A stretch of DNA of 6,016 nt from Thermoplasmata archaeon (GTDB taxonomy: Archaea; Thermoplasmatota; Thermoplasmata; Lutacidiplasmatales; UBA184): NCBI GenBank assembly GCA_030038885.1, contig JASHQY010000166.1, forward strand, positions 1 to 6,016, written 5' to 3'. Shown in pieces: positions 1 through 5,435 of the stretch; positions within the stretch are counted from its first letter, which is position 1, and each line of letters opens with the position of its first letter. The notes beneath the pieces are model-generated. The model was not told the DNA's origin and did not search any database. It saw only the letters and a list, made by a program, of their open reading frames with translations. A program made the position numbers and the translations under genes.

Positions 1-1
1 G

Positions 2-859
2 CACGAGCTGCGCACGATCGGCGGGGACGCGCTCCAGATCTTCGCGAAGAGCCCCCAGATGTGGAGCGGGCCCCCGATCGCCCCGGCGGCGGCGGAGGCC
101 TTCCGCGCCGCCGTGCGCGAGGAGAAGGTCCGTGCGACCGCCGTCCACCACGGCTACCTCGCGAACCTGGGGAGCCCGAAGCCCGACGCGCTCGCGCGCT
201 CGCGGGACGCGTTCCGCGACGAGGTCGGGCGCGCCGAGCTGCTCGGGGCCGACGGGTTGATCTTCCATCCGGGCGCGCACCTGGGCGCCGGCGTCGACCA
301 GGGCCTCCGGACGCTCACGGAGAGCCTCCGGCTCGCGCTCGCCGCGCGCCCCGAGGGGCGGGTCCGCTGGCTGCTCGAGAACGCGGCCGGCCAGGGGACG
401 ACGCTCTGCGCGACGTTCGAGGAGCTCGCGACCGTGCTCGCGCGCCTCGACGCCCCCGATCGGCTCGGGGTGACGCTCGATACCTGCCACCTCTTCGCCG
501 CCGGTTGGGACCCGCGGACCGACGAGGGGTACGGCCGGCTGATCGACCGCATCCGGGACACGATCGGGATCGAGTCCGTGCGCGCGTTCCACCTGAACGA
601 CGCGAAGGCGGACCTCGGCTCCCACCGCGACCGGCACGAGAACATCGGCAAGGGGCGGATCGGCCTCGAGGGCTTCCGCCGGATCCTCGGCGACCGGCGC
701 TGGGCCGACGTCCCGGGGTACCTCGAGACCCCGCTCGATGCCGGCGGGGGCTACGGCCGCTACGCGCAGGATCTCGCGACCCTGCGCTCGCTCCTTCCGG
801 GCGCGCCCGCGGCGGAGGCGTCGCGCCCGGTCCGCCGGCGGGCGAAGCGCGCGGCCTGA
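2..859 (+). CDS. nfo: Endonuclease IV (AP endonuclease), 5'-truncated by window edge
   Basis: Endonuclease IV cuts the DNA backbone 5' to abasic sites during base excision repair, using a three-zinc centre in a TIM barrel. The frame is open from position 2, upstream of the first ATG at 59, and those upstream codons read like the family (IGGDALQIFAKSPQMW), so the gene starts outside the window and about 16-20 N-terminal residues are missing. The visible part is 285 residues. Counting from the first visible codon, all nine metal ligands of the family can be placed: His49 (HHGYL), His89 (FHPGAH), Glu126 (LLENAAG), Asp160 and His163 (LDTCH), His197 (FHLND), Asp210 and His212 (DRH) and Glu242 (YLETP). 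The protein ends in a short basic tail (RPVRRRAKRAA) that could be a DNA-contacting extension. A TATA-like box separates it from the transketolase genes, so it is probably the end of an upstream unit. Identification is firm. Confidence 0.95.
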   Translation, partial: HELRTIGGDALQIFAKSPQMWSGPPIAPAAAEAFRAAVREEKVRATAVHHGYLANLGSPKPDALARSRDAFRDEVGRAELLGADGLIFHPGAHLGAGVDQGLRTLTESLRLALAARPEGRVRWLLENAAGQGTTLCATFEELATVLARLDAPDRLGVTLDTCHLFAAGWDPRTDEGYGRLIDRIRDTIGIESVRAFHLNDAKADLGSHRDRHENIGKGRIGLEGFRRILGDRRWADVPGYLETPLDAGGGYGRYAQDLATLRSLLPGAPAAEASRPVRRRAKRAA

Positions 860-863
860 ACCG

Positions 864-871
864 TCAAATAG
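864..871 (+). promoter_or_regulatory. TATA-like promoter box for the transketolase operon
   Basis: TCAAATAG stands out as an A/T island in very GC-rich DNA in the 37-bp gap after nfo. Its centre is about 30 bp upstream of the ATG at 897. Archaeal transcription normally starts about 25 bp downstream of the TATA box, so the mRNA would start at or a few bases before the ATG and be leaderless or nearly so. No Shine-Dalgarno sequence is visible before that ATG, which agrees with this. It resembles the box at 5574-5581 (TCAGATAC). Confidence 0.6.
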
Positions 872-896
872 CCGGCCCCGCCTCGCGCGGCCGCGC

Positions 897-1751
897 ATGG
901 GCGACGCCGTACCGCCCGAGCTGCTCGAGACCCTGCGGGCGACCGCGCGCGAGATCCGCCGCGACATCGTTCGCATGACCTACGCCGCCGGCAGCGGCCA
1001 CCCGGGCGGCAGCCTGTCGGTCGTCGAGCTGCTGACCGCGCTCTATTTCCGGGAGCTGCGGATCGACCCGGCGCGGCCGTCGGACCCCGACCGCGACCGC
1101 CTCGTGCTGTCGAAGGGCCACGCCGCGCCGGCGCTCTACTCGGCGCTCGCGCTCCGGGGATTCTTCCCGCGCGGGGAGCTCGCGACGTTCCGCCGGCTCG
1201 GGAGCCGCCTGCAGGGTACCCCGGACCGGCTCCGGCTGCCGGGGGTCGACGCGTCGACCGGCGGGCTCGGCCAGGGGATCGGGATGGCGGTCGGGATGGC
1301 GCTCGACGCCCGCCTCGCCCGCCGACCGACCCGGGTGTACGCGATCGTCGGGGACGGCGAGTGCCAGGCGGGGGCGCTCTGGGAGGCCCTGCTCGCGGCG
1401 GCGCACCATCGGCTCGGCCAGCTGGTCGTCCTGATCGACCGGAACCGGTTCGAGAGCGACGGCGCGACCGAGGAGATCGTCGGGATCGAACCGCTCGTCG
1501 ACAAGCTCCGCGCGTTCGGCTGCGCGACGGCCGAGATCGACGGCCACGATCTCGCCGAGATCCTCGGCGCGCTCGAGCGCGCGCGCGCGACGATCGACCG
1601 GCCGAGCGCGATCGTCGCGCACACCGTCAAGGGCCGCGGGGTCTCGTTCATGGAGAACACCCACGTCTGGCACGGACGCGCGCCGTCGAAGGACGAGGCG
1701 GAGCGAGCGCTGATCGAGCTCGGGGTGCCCCCGTCGGAGGCCGTGCGGTGA
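897..1751 (+). CDS. Transketolase, N-terminal (TPP-binding) subunit, divergent active site
   Basis: This 284-residue protein is the N-terminal half of a split transketolase, which carries the diphosphate- and Mg-binding side of thiamine diphosphate (TPP). The ATG at 897 is chosen because the family similarity starts there (MGDAVPPELLETLR); the open frame upstream reads as Arg-rich nonsense overlapping nfo, and a TATA-like box lies 30 bp before it. Family landmarks are SGHPGGS (His35), LSKGHA (His75), STGGLGQG (120-127), the TPP motif GDG at 152-154 with DRN at 181-183, GHD (216-218), HTVKGRG (242-248) and WHGRAP (His259). Two normally conserved positions are changed. The LQGHP His, which contacts substrate in yeast transketolase (His103), is Thr108 (LQGTPD), and the Glu in GDGxxQEG (yeast Glu162) is Ala158 (GDGECQAG). 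The stop overlaps the next start (GTGA), so the two halves are coupled. The fold and family are certain; ordinary transketolase activity is not. Confidence 0.9.
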   Translation: MGDAVPPELLETLRATAREIRRDIVRMTYAAGSGHPGGSLSVVELLTALYFRELRIDPARPSDPDRDRLVLSKGHAAPALYSALALRGFFPRGELATFRRLGSRLQGTPDRLRLPGVDASTGGLGQGIGMAVGMALDARLARRPTRVYAIVGDGECQAGALWEALLAAAHHRLGQLVVLIDRNRFESDGATEEIVGIEPLVDKLRAFGCATAEIDGHDLAEILGALERARATIDRPSAIVAHTVKGRGVSFMENTHVWHGRAPSKDEAERALIELGVPPSEAVR

Positions 1752-2701
1752 CGGTCGGCGGCCACCGCGCGAGCCTCGTGGAGGCGTACGGCCGGGCGCT
1801 GGTCGAGCTCGGCGAGCGCGACCCGCGGGTCGTCGTGCTCGACGCGGACCTCGCGGCGGCGACCGGGACCGGCGCGTTCGCCCGGGCGTTCCCCGAGCGG
1901 GCGATCGACCTCGGCGTCCTCGACGCCTCGATGATGTCGATCGCCGGCGGCCTCGCGCTGGACGGGCGCCCGACGTTCGCCGGCACGAACGCGGTCTTCG
2001 CCGCCGGGGAGGCCTACAACTTCGTCCGCCAGTCGATCGGCCTCAACGGAGCGAACGTGAAGATCGTCGCGTCCCCCGCCGGGCTCTCGGCCGGCCCGGA
2101 CGGGGCGGCGCTCGCGATGCTCGAGGACCTCGGGCTGATGCGCGGGCTCCCCGGGATGACGGTGCTCGTCCCGGCCGACGCCCCCAGCGCCCGATCCGCG
2201 ACGTTCGCGGTCGCGGAGCGCCCCGGACCGGCGTACGTGCGGCTCGCCGGCGTCCCGCTGCCCGACGTCACGGACGGGCCGCTCGTCATCGGTCGGGCCG
2301 CCGAGCTGCGGTCGGGCACCGATCTCGCGATCGTCGCGCTCGGCGCGTTCGTGCACCGGGCGCTCGAGCTCGCGGACGACCTCGCGCGGGTCGGACTGTC
2401 GGCCCGCGTCCTGGACTTCGCGTCCGTGAAGCCGTTCGATGAGCCGGCCCTGCTGCGCGCGGCCCGGGACACCGGCGCGATCCTCGTCCTCGAGGAGCAC
2501 TCGGCCCTCACCGGCGTCGGGGCCCTGGTCGCGGCCGTCACGGCCGAGAACTACCCGGTGCCGGTGCGTCGCATCGGCGTGCCGGACGTCTTCTCCGAGT
2601 CCGGCCGACCGGACGAGCTCCTCGACCGCTACGGCGGCTCGGCCGCGCACCTGCGCGACGAGGCGTGGGAACTGCTCAAGAGCCGGGGCCGGGTGTCGTA
2701 G
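1748..2701 (+). CDS. Transketolase, C-terminal (pyrimidine-binding) subunit, divergent active site
   Basis: This 317-residue partner subunit supplies the pyrimidine-binding domain that activates TPP, plus the C-terminal transketolase domain (about 180-317). It starts at GTG 1748, overlapping the previous stop by 4 nt, with Shine-Dalgarno GGAGG at 1736-1740, 7 nt upstream. Family landmarks are LVELGERDPRVVVLDADL (18-35), SIAGGLALDG (64-73), VKIVASPAGLSAGPDG (104-119), LVPAD (140-144), YVRL (163-166) and a typical C-terminal domain (VLDFASVKPFDE, 221-232). Several residues usually invariant in the active site are replaced. The Glu of the IAEQ motif, which protonates the TPP pyrimidine (yeast Glu418), is Asp59 (VLDAS). 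The THAG His (yeast His469) is Pro110, the DGxxHQ His (yeast His481) is Leu122, and a cofactor-packing Phe is Asn81. The frame is intact and the rest well kept, so this is not simple decay. It may be an altered-specificity TPP enzyme. Confidence 0.88.
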   Translation: MTVGGHRASLVEAYGRALVELGERDPRVVVLDADLAAATGTGAFARAFPERAIDLGVLDASMMSIAGGLALDGRPTFAGTNAVFAAGEAYNFVRQSIGLNGANVKIVASPAGLSAGPDGAALAMLEDLGLMRGLPGMTVLVPADAPSARSATFAVAERPGPAYVRLAGVPLPDVTDGPLVIGRAAELRSGTDLAIVALGAFVHRALELADDLARVGLSARVLDFASVKPFDEPALLRAARDTGAILVLEEHSALTGVGALVAAVTAENYPVPVRRIGVPDVFSESGRPDELLDRYGGSAAHLRDEAWELLKSRGRVS

Positions 2702-2715
2702 GACGGAGCTTCGCA

Positions 2716-2720
2716 GGAGG
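2716..2720 (+). promoter_or_regulatory. Shine-Dalgarno for the transaldolase gene
   Basis: GGAGG sits 7 nt before the ATG at 2728, inside the 26-bp gap after the transketolase C-subunit stop. It fixes the transaldolase start and shows that the internal genes of this operon use ribosome binding sites, unlike the probably leaderless first gene. No A/T-rich promoter box is seen in the gap. Confidence 0.75.
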
Positions 2721-2727
2721 ACGCACG

Positions 2728-3375
2728 ATGCAGCTGTTCCTGGACACGGCGAGCGTGGCCGAGATCCGAACGATGTGGGAGACCGGGATCCTCGACGGGG
2801 TCACGACCAACCCGACCCTCGTCGCGAAGGAGGGCCGGCGGTTCGAGGACGTCCTGCGCGAGGTCTGCGCGCTCGGGGTCCCGAGCGTCTCGGCCGAGGT
2901 CGTCGCGACCGACACCGACGGGATGCTCCGCGAGGGACGCCACCTCCGGGAGATCCACCCGTCGATCTACGTCAAGGTCCCGATGATCGCGGCGGGGCTG
3001 CGCGCGACGAAGATCCTCGCGTCCGAGGGGACGCGGGTCAACATGACGCTCGTGTTCAGCGCGAACCAGGCGCTCCTCGCCGCGAAGGTCGGGGCGGCGT
3101 ACGTGAGCCCGTTCATCGGCCGCCTGGACGACCAGGGGCAGGACGGGATGGAGCTGATCCGCGACATCGTCCAGATCTACCGGAACTACCAGTTCCGCAC
3201 GAAGGTCCTCGTCGCGAGCGTGCGGCACCCGGTCCACGTCCTCGACGCCGCGAAGCTCGGGGCCGACATCGCGACGATGCCCTACGCGGTGATGGAGAAG
3301 CTCGTGCAGCACCCGCTGACGGACCTCGGGCTCGCCCGGTTCCTGAAGGACTGGCAGAAGGTGCCCCCGGGATGA
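2728..3375 (+). CDS. tal: Transaldolase (TalC/FSA-like small type)
   Basis: This 215-residue protein belongs to the short transaldolase/fructose-6-phosphate aldolase family. Transaldolase moves a dihydroxyacetone unit from a ketose phosphate such as sedoheptulose-7-phosphate to an aldose phosphate through a Schiff base on lysine. Visible family motifs are FLDTA (Asp6), GVTTNPTL (24-31), SAEV (Glu57), YVKVP (Schiff-base Lys83), FSANQA (110-115), YVSPFIGRLDD (125-135), SVRHP (164-168) and HPLTD (195-199). Glu57 and Phe129 match the residues that mark true transaldolases (Glu96 and Phe178 of E. coli TalB); fructose-6-phosphate aldolase has Gln and Tyr there. Transaldolase is therefore the better call. 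It follows the transketolase pair by 26 bp on the same strand, so the non-oxidative pentose phosphate genes are together. Its active site is canonical, unlike the transketolase's. Its stop overlaps the next ATG (ATGA). Confidence 0.93.
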   Translation: MQLFLDTASVAEIRTMWETGILDGVTTNPTLVAKEGRRFEDVLREVCALGVPSVSAEVVATDTDGMLREGRHLREIHPSIYVKVPMIAAGLRATKILASEGTRVNMTLVFSANQALLAAKVGAAYVSPFIGRLDDQGQDGMELIRDIVQIYRNYQFRTKVLVASVRHPVHVLDAAKLGADIATMPYAVMEKLVQHPLTDLGLARFLKDWQKVPPG

Positions 3376-3710
3376 GCTCGGGGGACGACGGATTATATCG
3401 CGCGCCCGGCTACCCCCGCGCGCCCGTGACCGAACCGACGCTGCTCGAGAAGTACCTGCGCCTCACCCACGAGGCGCTCGACCGGGTGACCCCGGCCCCG
3501 CCCCCGCGGTCGTTCCTGCGGGGCGCCTCGGACGATTTCCTCGCGATGGCGCGGGCGTACCTCGCGGACGCGGAGCACTTCTCCGCGGCGGGCGATCCCC
3601 AGCGGGCCCTCGCGGCCGCGAGCTACGCGCACGGATGGCTCGACGCCGGCGTGCGGCTCGGGATCCTGGACGGAGGCGACGATGACCAGCGGTTCACGCT
3701 CTTCCGATAG
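3372..3710 (+). CDS. DUF357-family archaeal protein, two candidate starts
   Basis: This is a small soluble helical protein of the archaeal DUF357 family, whose function is unknown. From ATG 3372 it is 112 residues. From the in-frame GTG at 3426 it is 94 residues and begins VTEPTLLEKYLRL, where family-like sequence starts. The hallmark is the helical segment FLAMARAYLADAEHF followed by GDPQRALAAASYAHGWLDAG, ending with the typical DDDQRFTLFR tail. The first 18 residues (MSSGDDGLYRAPGYPRAP) are not family-like. The ATG overlaps the transaldolase stop (ATGA) and has AGGTG at 3359-3363, 8 nt upstream. The GTG lies 30 bp after a clear TATA-like box and would fit a leaderless transcript. Both starts may be used on different mRNAs. 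The 3' end overlaps the translin-like gene by 29 nt, which suggests co-expression. I cannot give a biochemical role. Confidence 0.85.
   Translation: MSSGDDGLYRAPGYPRAPVTEPTLLEKYLRLTHEALDRVTPAPPPRSFLRGASDDFLAMARAYLADAEHFSAAGDPQRALAAASYAHGWLDAGVRLGILDGGDDDQRFTLFR
3393..3399 (+). promoter_or_regulatory. Internal TATA-like box within the DUF357 reading frame
   Basis: TTATATC is the clearest TATA-like sequence in the window and sits in otherwise GC-saturated DNA. It lies within the first codons after the ATG at 3372, and its centre is about 30 bp before the in-frame GTG at 3426. This matches the box-to-start spacing of the transketolase promoter at 864-871. It could drive a second, leaderless transcript for DUF357, the translin-like gene and the phosphorylase, separate from the pentose phosphate genes. 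Confidence 0.55.
3672..3676 (+). promoter_or_regulatory. Shine-Dalgarno for the translin-like gene
   Basis: GGAGG lies 5 nt before ATG 3682, inside the DUF357 coding sequence. It is the main reason to accept the ATG at 3682 despite a 29-nt overlap with the upstream gene, and it suggests translation coupled to DUF357. Confidence 0.7.
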
Positions 3711-4347
3711 CGTCGGGGCCGCGGCCTCGCCCGGGGTCCCGGATCCGGTCCTCGCGACGATCGAGGCGCACCTGCGGCAGCGCGAGCTCCGGCGCGAGGA
3801 GCTCTACCAGCGGGCCCGCCGCCTCCGGCGCCTTGCCCAGGGGACGATGACCCATCTCCACGCGGCCGGCGCGGCGGACCCCGAGCTCGCCGAGGTGCGC
3901 GCGCGGACCGCCGAGCTCGCGGAGTGGGTGCACCGCGAGGGGCGGGGCGACGAGCCGCTCGCCTTCGACGCGTTCCAGGAGGCGGTCGAGGCGCTGCTGC
4001 TCGGCGCGATCGCGTCCGGGCGCCCGCTCCCCGGCCCCGCGGACCTCGGGGTCGATCCCGAGCCGTACCTGCTCGGGCTCGGCGACGTCGTCGGCGAGGT
4101 GCGCCGGCGGGTGCTCGACCGGCTCGGCCGCGACGATCTCGCCGGCGCGGAGGCGGAGCTCGCGCTCATGGAGCGCCTCACCCGCGCGCTGCTCCGGTTC
4201 GACACCACGCGCGCGATCGTCCAACTGAAGCCGAAGCAGGACACCGCCCGGACCCTGCTCGAGCGGACGCGGGGCGAGGTCGTGATGGCGCGGTTCCTCG
4301 CCCGCGCCCACCCGCCGGGCGGCGCGGCCCCGACGGGGGACCCGTGA
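3682..4347 (+). CDS. Translin-family protein (archaeal translin/TRAX-like)
   Basis: This 221-residue, almost wholly helical protein has the layout of archaeal translins. Translin and TRAX bind single-stranded RNA and DNA as octameric shells, and the TRAX-type subunit is an endoribonuclease; archaeal homologues form similar octamers. Evidence: a charged N-terminal helical region (about 23-60), the conserved acidic segment AFDAFQEAVEALLLGA (94-109; Glu100 and Glu103), then LPGPADLGVDPEPYLLGLGDVVGEVRRRVLD (116-146), where the LGLGDVVGE core is the strongest hallmark, and the C-terminal RFDTTRAI...KQDTARTLLERTRGEVVMA (172-203). Glu100, Glu103 and Asp187 are candidates for the acidic catalytic set of TRAX-type nucleases; this assignment is by position and is inference. 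Residues 1-20 are Ser/Gly/Ala-rich and probably disordered. The gene overlaps DUF357 by 29 nt and the phosphorylase by 4 nt, so all three are probably translated from one mRNA. Confidence 0.85.
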   Translation: MTSGSRSSDSVGAAASPGVPDPVLATIEAHLRQRELRREELYQRARRLRRLAQGTMTHLHAAGAADPELAEVRARTAELAEWVHREGRGDEPLAFDAFQEAVEALLLGAIASGRPLPGPADLGVDPEPYLLGLGDVVGEVRRRVLDRLGRDDLAGAEAELALMERLTRALLRFDTTRAIVQLKPKQDTARTLLERTRGEVVMARFLARAHPPGGAAPTGDP

Positions 4348-5138
4348 GCGCGCCGGCCCGCCGCGCGATCGGCGTGATCGGCGGCTCCGGCATCGCGTCG
4401 ATCTTCGGCGACGCGGGCGGGCGCCCGCATCGGGTCGCGACCCCGTGGGGGGCCCCCTCCGCCGCGATCGAGGAGGGCGAGGTCGGAGGCGTCCGCGTGC
4501 TGTTCCTCGCCCGGCACGGCGAGGGGCACTCGATCCCGCCGCACCGGATCAACTACCGCGCGAACATCGACGCGCTCCGCGCGCTCGGCGCGGAGGCGAT
4601 CGTGACCGTCAGCTCGGTCGGGTCGCTCCGGGAGGAGCTCGCCCCCGGGACGTTCGTGCTGCCGGTCCAGTTCGTCGACTGGACGAAGCAGCGGCCGACG
4701 ACGTTCTTCGACGGCGGCCGGGTCTACCACGTCTCGGTCGCCGACCCGTTCTGCCCCGACCTCCTCGCGACCGCGCGGACGGTCGGCCGGGAGGCCGGGA
4801 CCCCGTTCGTCGACGGGAAGACGTACGTCTGCGTCGAGGGCCCGCGGTTCAGCACCCGCGCGGAGTCGGCGCTCTTCCGCTCGTTCGCCGACGTGATCGG
4901 CATGACGCTGGTCCCCGAGGTCACGCTCGCGCGCGAGCGCGGGATCTGCTACGCCTGCCTCGCGATGGTCACGGACTACGACGTCTGGGCGGAGCGGCCG
5001 GTCGAGGCGTCGGAGATCGTCGCGACGATGCACCGCAACGCCGACCGGATGCGCGCGCTGCTCGCCGCGCTCGTGCCCCGTCTCGCGCACCCGCCGACGT
5101 GCCGGTGCGCGCACGCGCTGGACGACGCGGGGGTCTAG
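4344..5138 (+). CDS. mtnP: S-methyl-5'-thioadenosine phosphorylase, MTAP-II type
   Basis: This enzyme splits methylthioadenosine, a by-product of polyamine synthesis and other S-adenosylmethionine reactions, with phosphate to give adenine and methylthioribose-1-phosphate. The protein is 264 residues, starting at GTG 4344 in a GTGA overlap with the translin-like stop; a weak GGGGGA lies 3 nt before it. Visible motifs are IGVIGGSG (9-16), LARHGEGHS (phosphate Arg57 and His58), PHRINYRANIDAL (66-78), VSSVGSLREE (89-98), ADPFCP (133-138), EGPRFSTRAES (165-175), GMTLVPE (186-192) and TDYD (210-213), whose Asp pair is linked to 6-aminopurine recognition. Cys137, Cys202, Cys205 and a C-terminal CRC (253-255) match the cysteine layout of the hexameric, disulfide-stabilised archaeal MTAP-II enzymes. 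A related methylthioinosine or purine nucleoside phosphorylase specificity cannot be fully excluded by eye. It ends tail-to-tail with rpoK. Confidence 0.92.
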   Translation: MSAPARRAIGVIGGSGIASIFGDAGGRPHRVATPWGAPSAAIEEGEVGGVRVLFLARHGEGHSIPPHRINYRANIDALRALGAEAIVTVSSVGSLREELAPGTFVLPVQFVDWTKQRPTTFFDGGRVYHVSVADPFCPDLLATARTVGREAGTPFVDGKTYVCVEGPRFSTRAESALFRSFADVIGMTLVPEVTLARERGICYACLAMVTDYDVWAERPVEASEIVATMHRNADRMRALLAALVPRLAHPPTCRCAHALDDAGV

Positions 5139-5353
5139 TTCGAGCGCGGTCCCCGGCGGACCGTGATCGGGATCCGGCCGGCGGCGAACTCCGCCTCGGC
5201 GATCTCGACCGGGTCGACCAGCGTCGACGGCACGTCAATCAGGATCGGGGCGCCGAGCGAGAGCTGGAGCGCCCGCGCGCCGAGGATGCGCGCGCGCTCG
5301 AAGCGCGTGTACTCGCGGGGCTCGAGGGGGGCTGGTACCGACGGTTCGGTCAC
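5135..5353 (-). CDS. rpoK: DNA-directed RNA polymerase subunit K (Rpb6/omega homologue)
   Basis: RpoK is the small archaeal RNA polymerase subunit equivalent to eukaryotic Rpb6 and bacterial omega; it clamps the large subunit and helps assembly. From GTG 5353 it is 72 residues. The core is unmistakable: EYTRFERARILGARALQLS, then GAPILIDVP, DPVEIAEAEF and the C-terminal IPITVRR. The GTG is preferred because GGGGAG lies about 7 nt upstream and the family core follows soon after it. The TTG at 5395, 86 residues and 26 bp after a TATA-like box, is the alternative if the mRNA is leaderless. The frame stays open to 5617, but that stretch is Pro/Gly/Ala/Arg-rich low complexity and lies upstream of the promoter box, so it is not coding. 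The stop shares CTAG (5135-5138) with the convergent phosphorylase stop. The gene stands alone rather than in the ribosomal-protein cluster where rpoK is often found. Confidence 0.93.
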   Translation of the reverse strand: MTEPSVPAPLEPREYTRFERARILGARALQLSLGAPILIDVPSTLVDPVEIAEAEFAAGRIPITVRRGPRSN

Positions 5354-5417
5354 TCGAACGCTCCCCGAGGCCGCGGGCGCCGATGCGGCCGTCAAGGGCT
5401 CGGCCACTCGGGGCACC

Positions 5418-5425
5418 GTATTTAC
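5418..5425 (-). promoter_or_regulatory. TATA-like promoter box for rpoK
   Basis: On the minus strand this reads GTAAATAC, an A/T island in GC-rich DNA. About 26 bp downstream is position 5395, so transcription probably starts near there. That gives either a leaderless TTG start at 5395 or a leader of about 42 nt carrying GGGGAG before GTG 5353. It shares the AAATA core with the transketolase box. Confidence 0.55.
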
Positions 5426-5435
5426 CAGTTGCGGA

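Noticed and set aside
738..896. Longer start (ATG 738) for the transketolase N-subunit
   Set aside because: The extra 53 residues are Arg-rich, overlap nfo by about 120 nt and lie upstream of the promoter-like box; family similarity begins at the ATG at 897.
1136..2650. A 504-codon minus-strand open frame opposite the transketolase genes
   Set aside because: It is a shadow of GC-rich coding DNA: Arg/Ala/Asp-rich composition, no family motif, and the plus strand encodes clear transketolase sequence.
3426..3437. The 12-mer GTGACCGAACCG occurs at the DUF357 GTG start and again at the rpoK GTG start (minus strand, 5353-5342)
   Set aside because: Both encode Val-Thr-Glu-Pro with favoured codons; two copies are too few to call a shared element rather than coincidence.
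3804..5114. A 436-codon minus-strand open frame opposite the translin-like and phosphorylase genes
   Set aside because: The protein is low-complexity Arg/Ala/Pro-rich with no motif, while both plus-strand genes are recognised.
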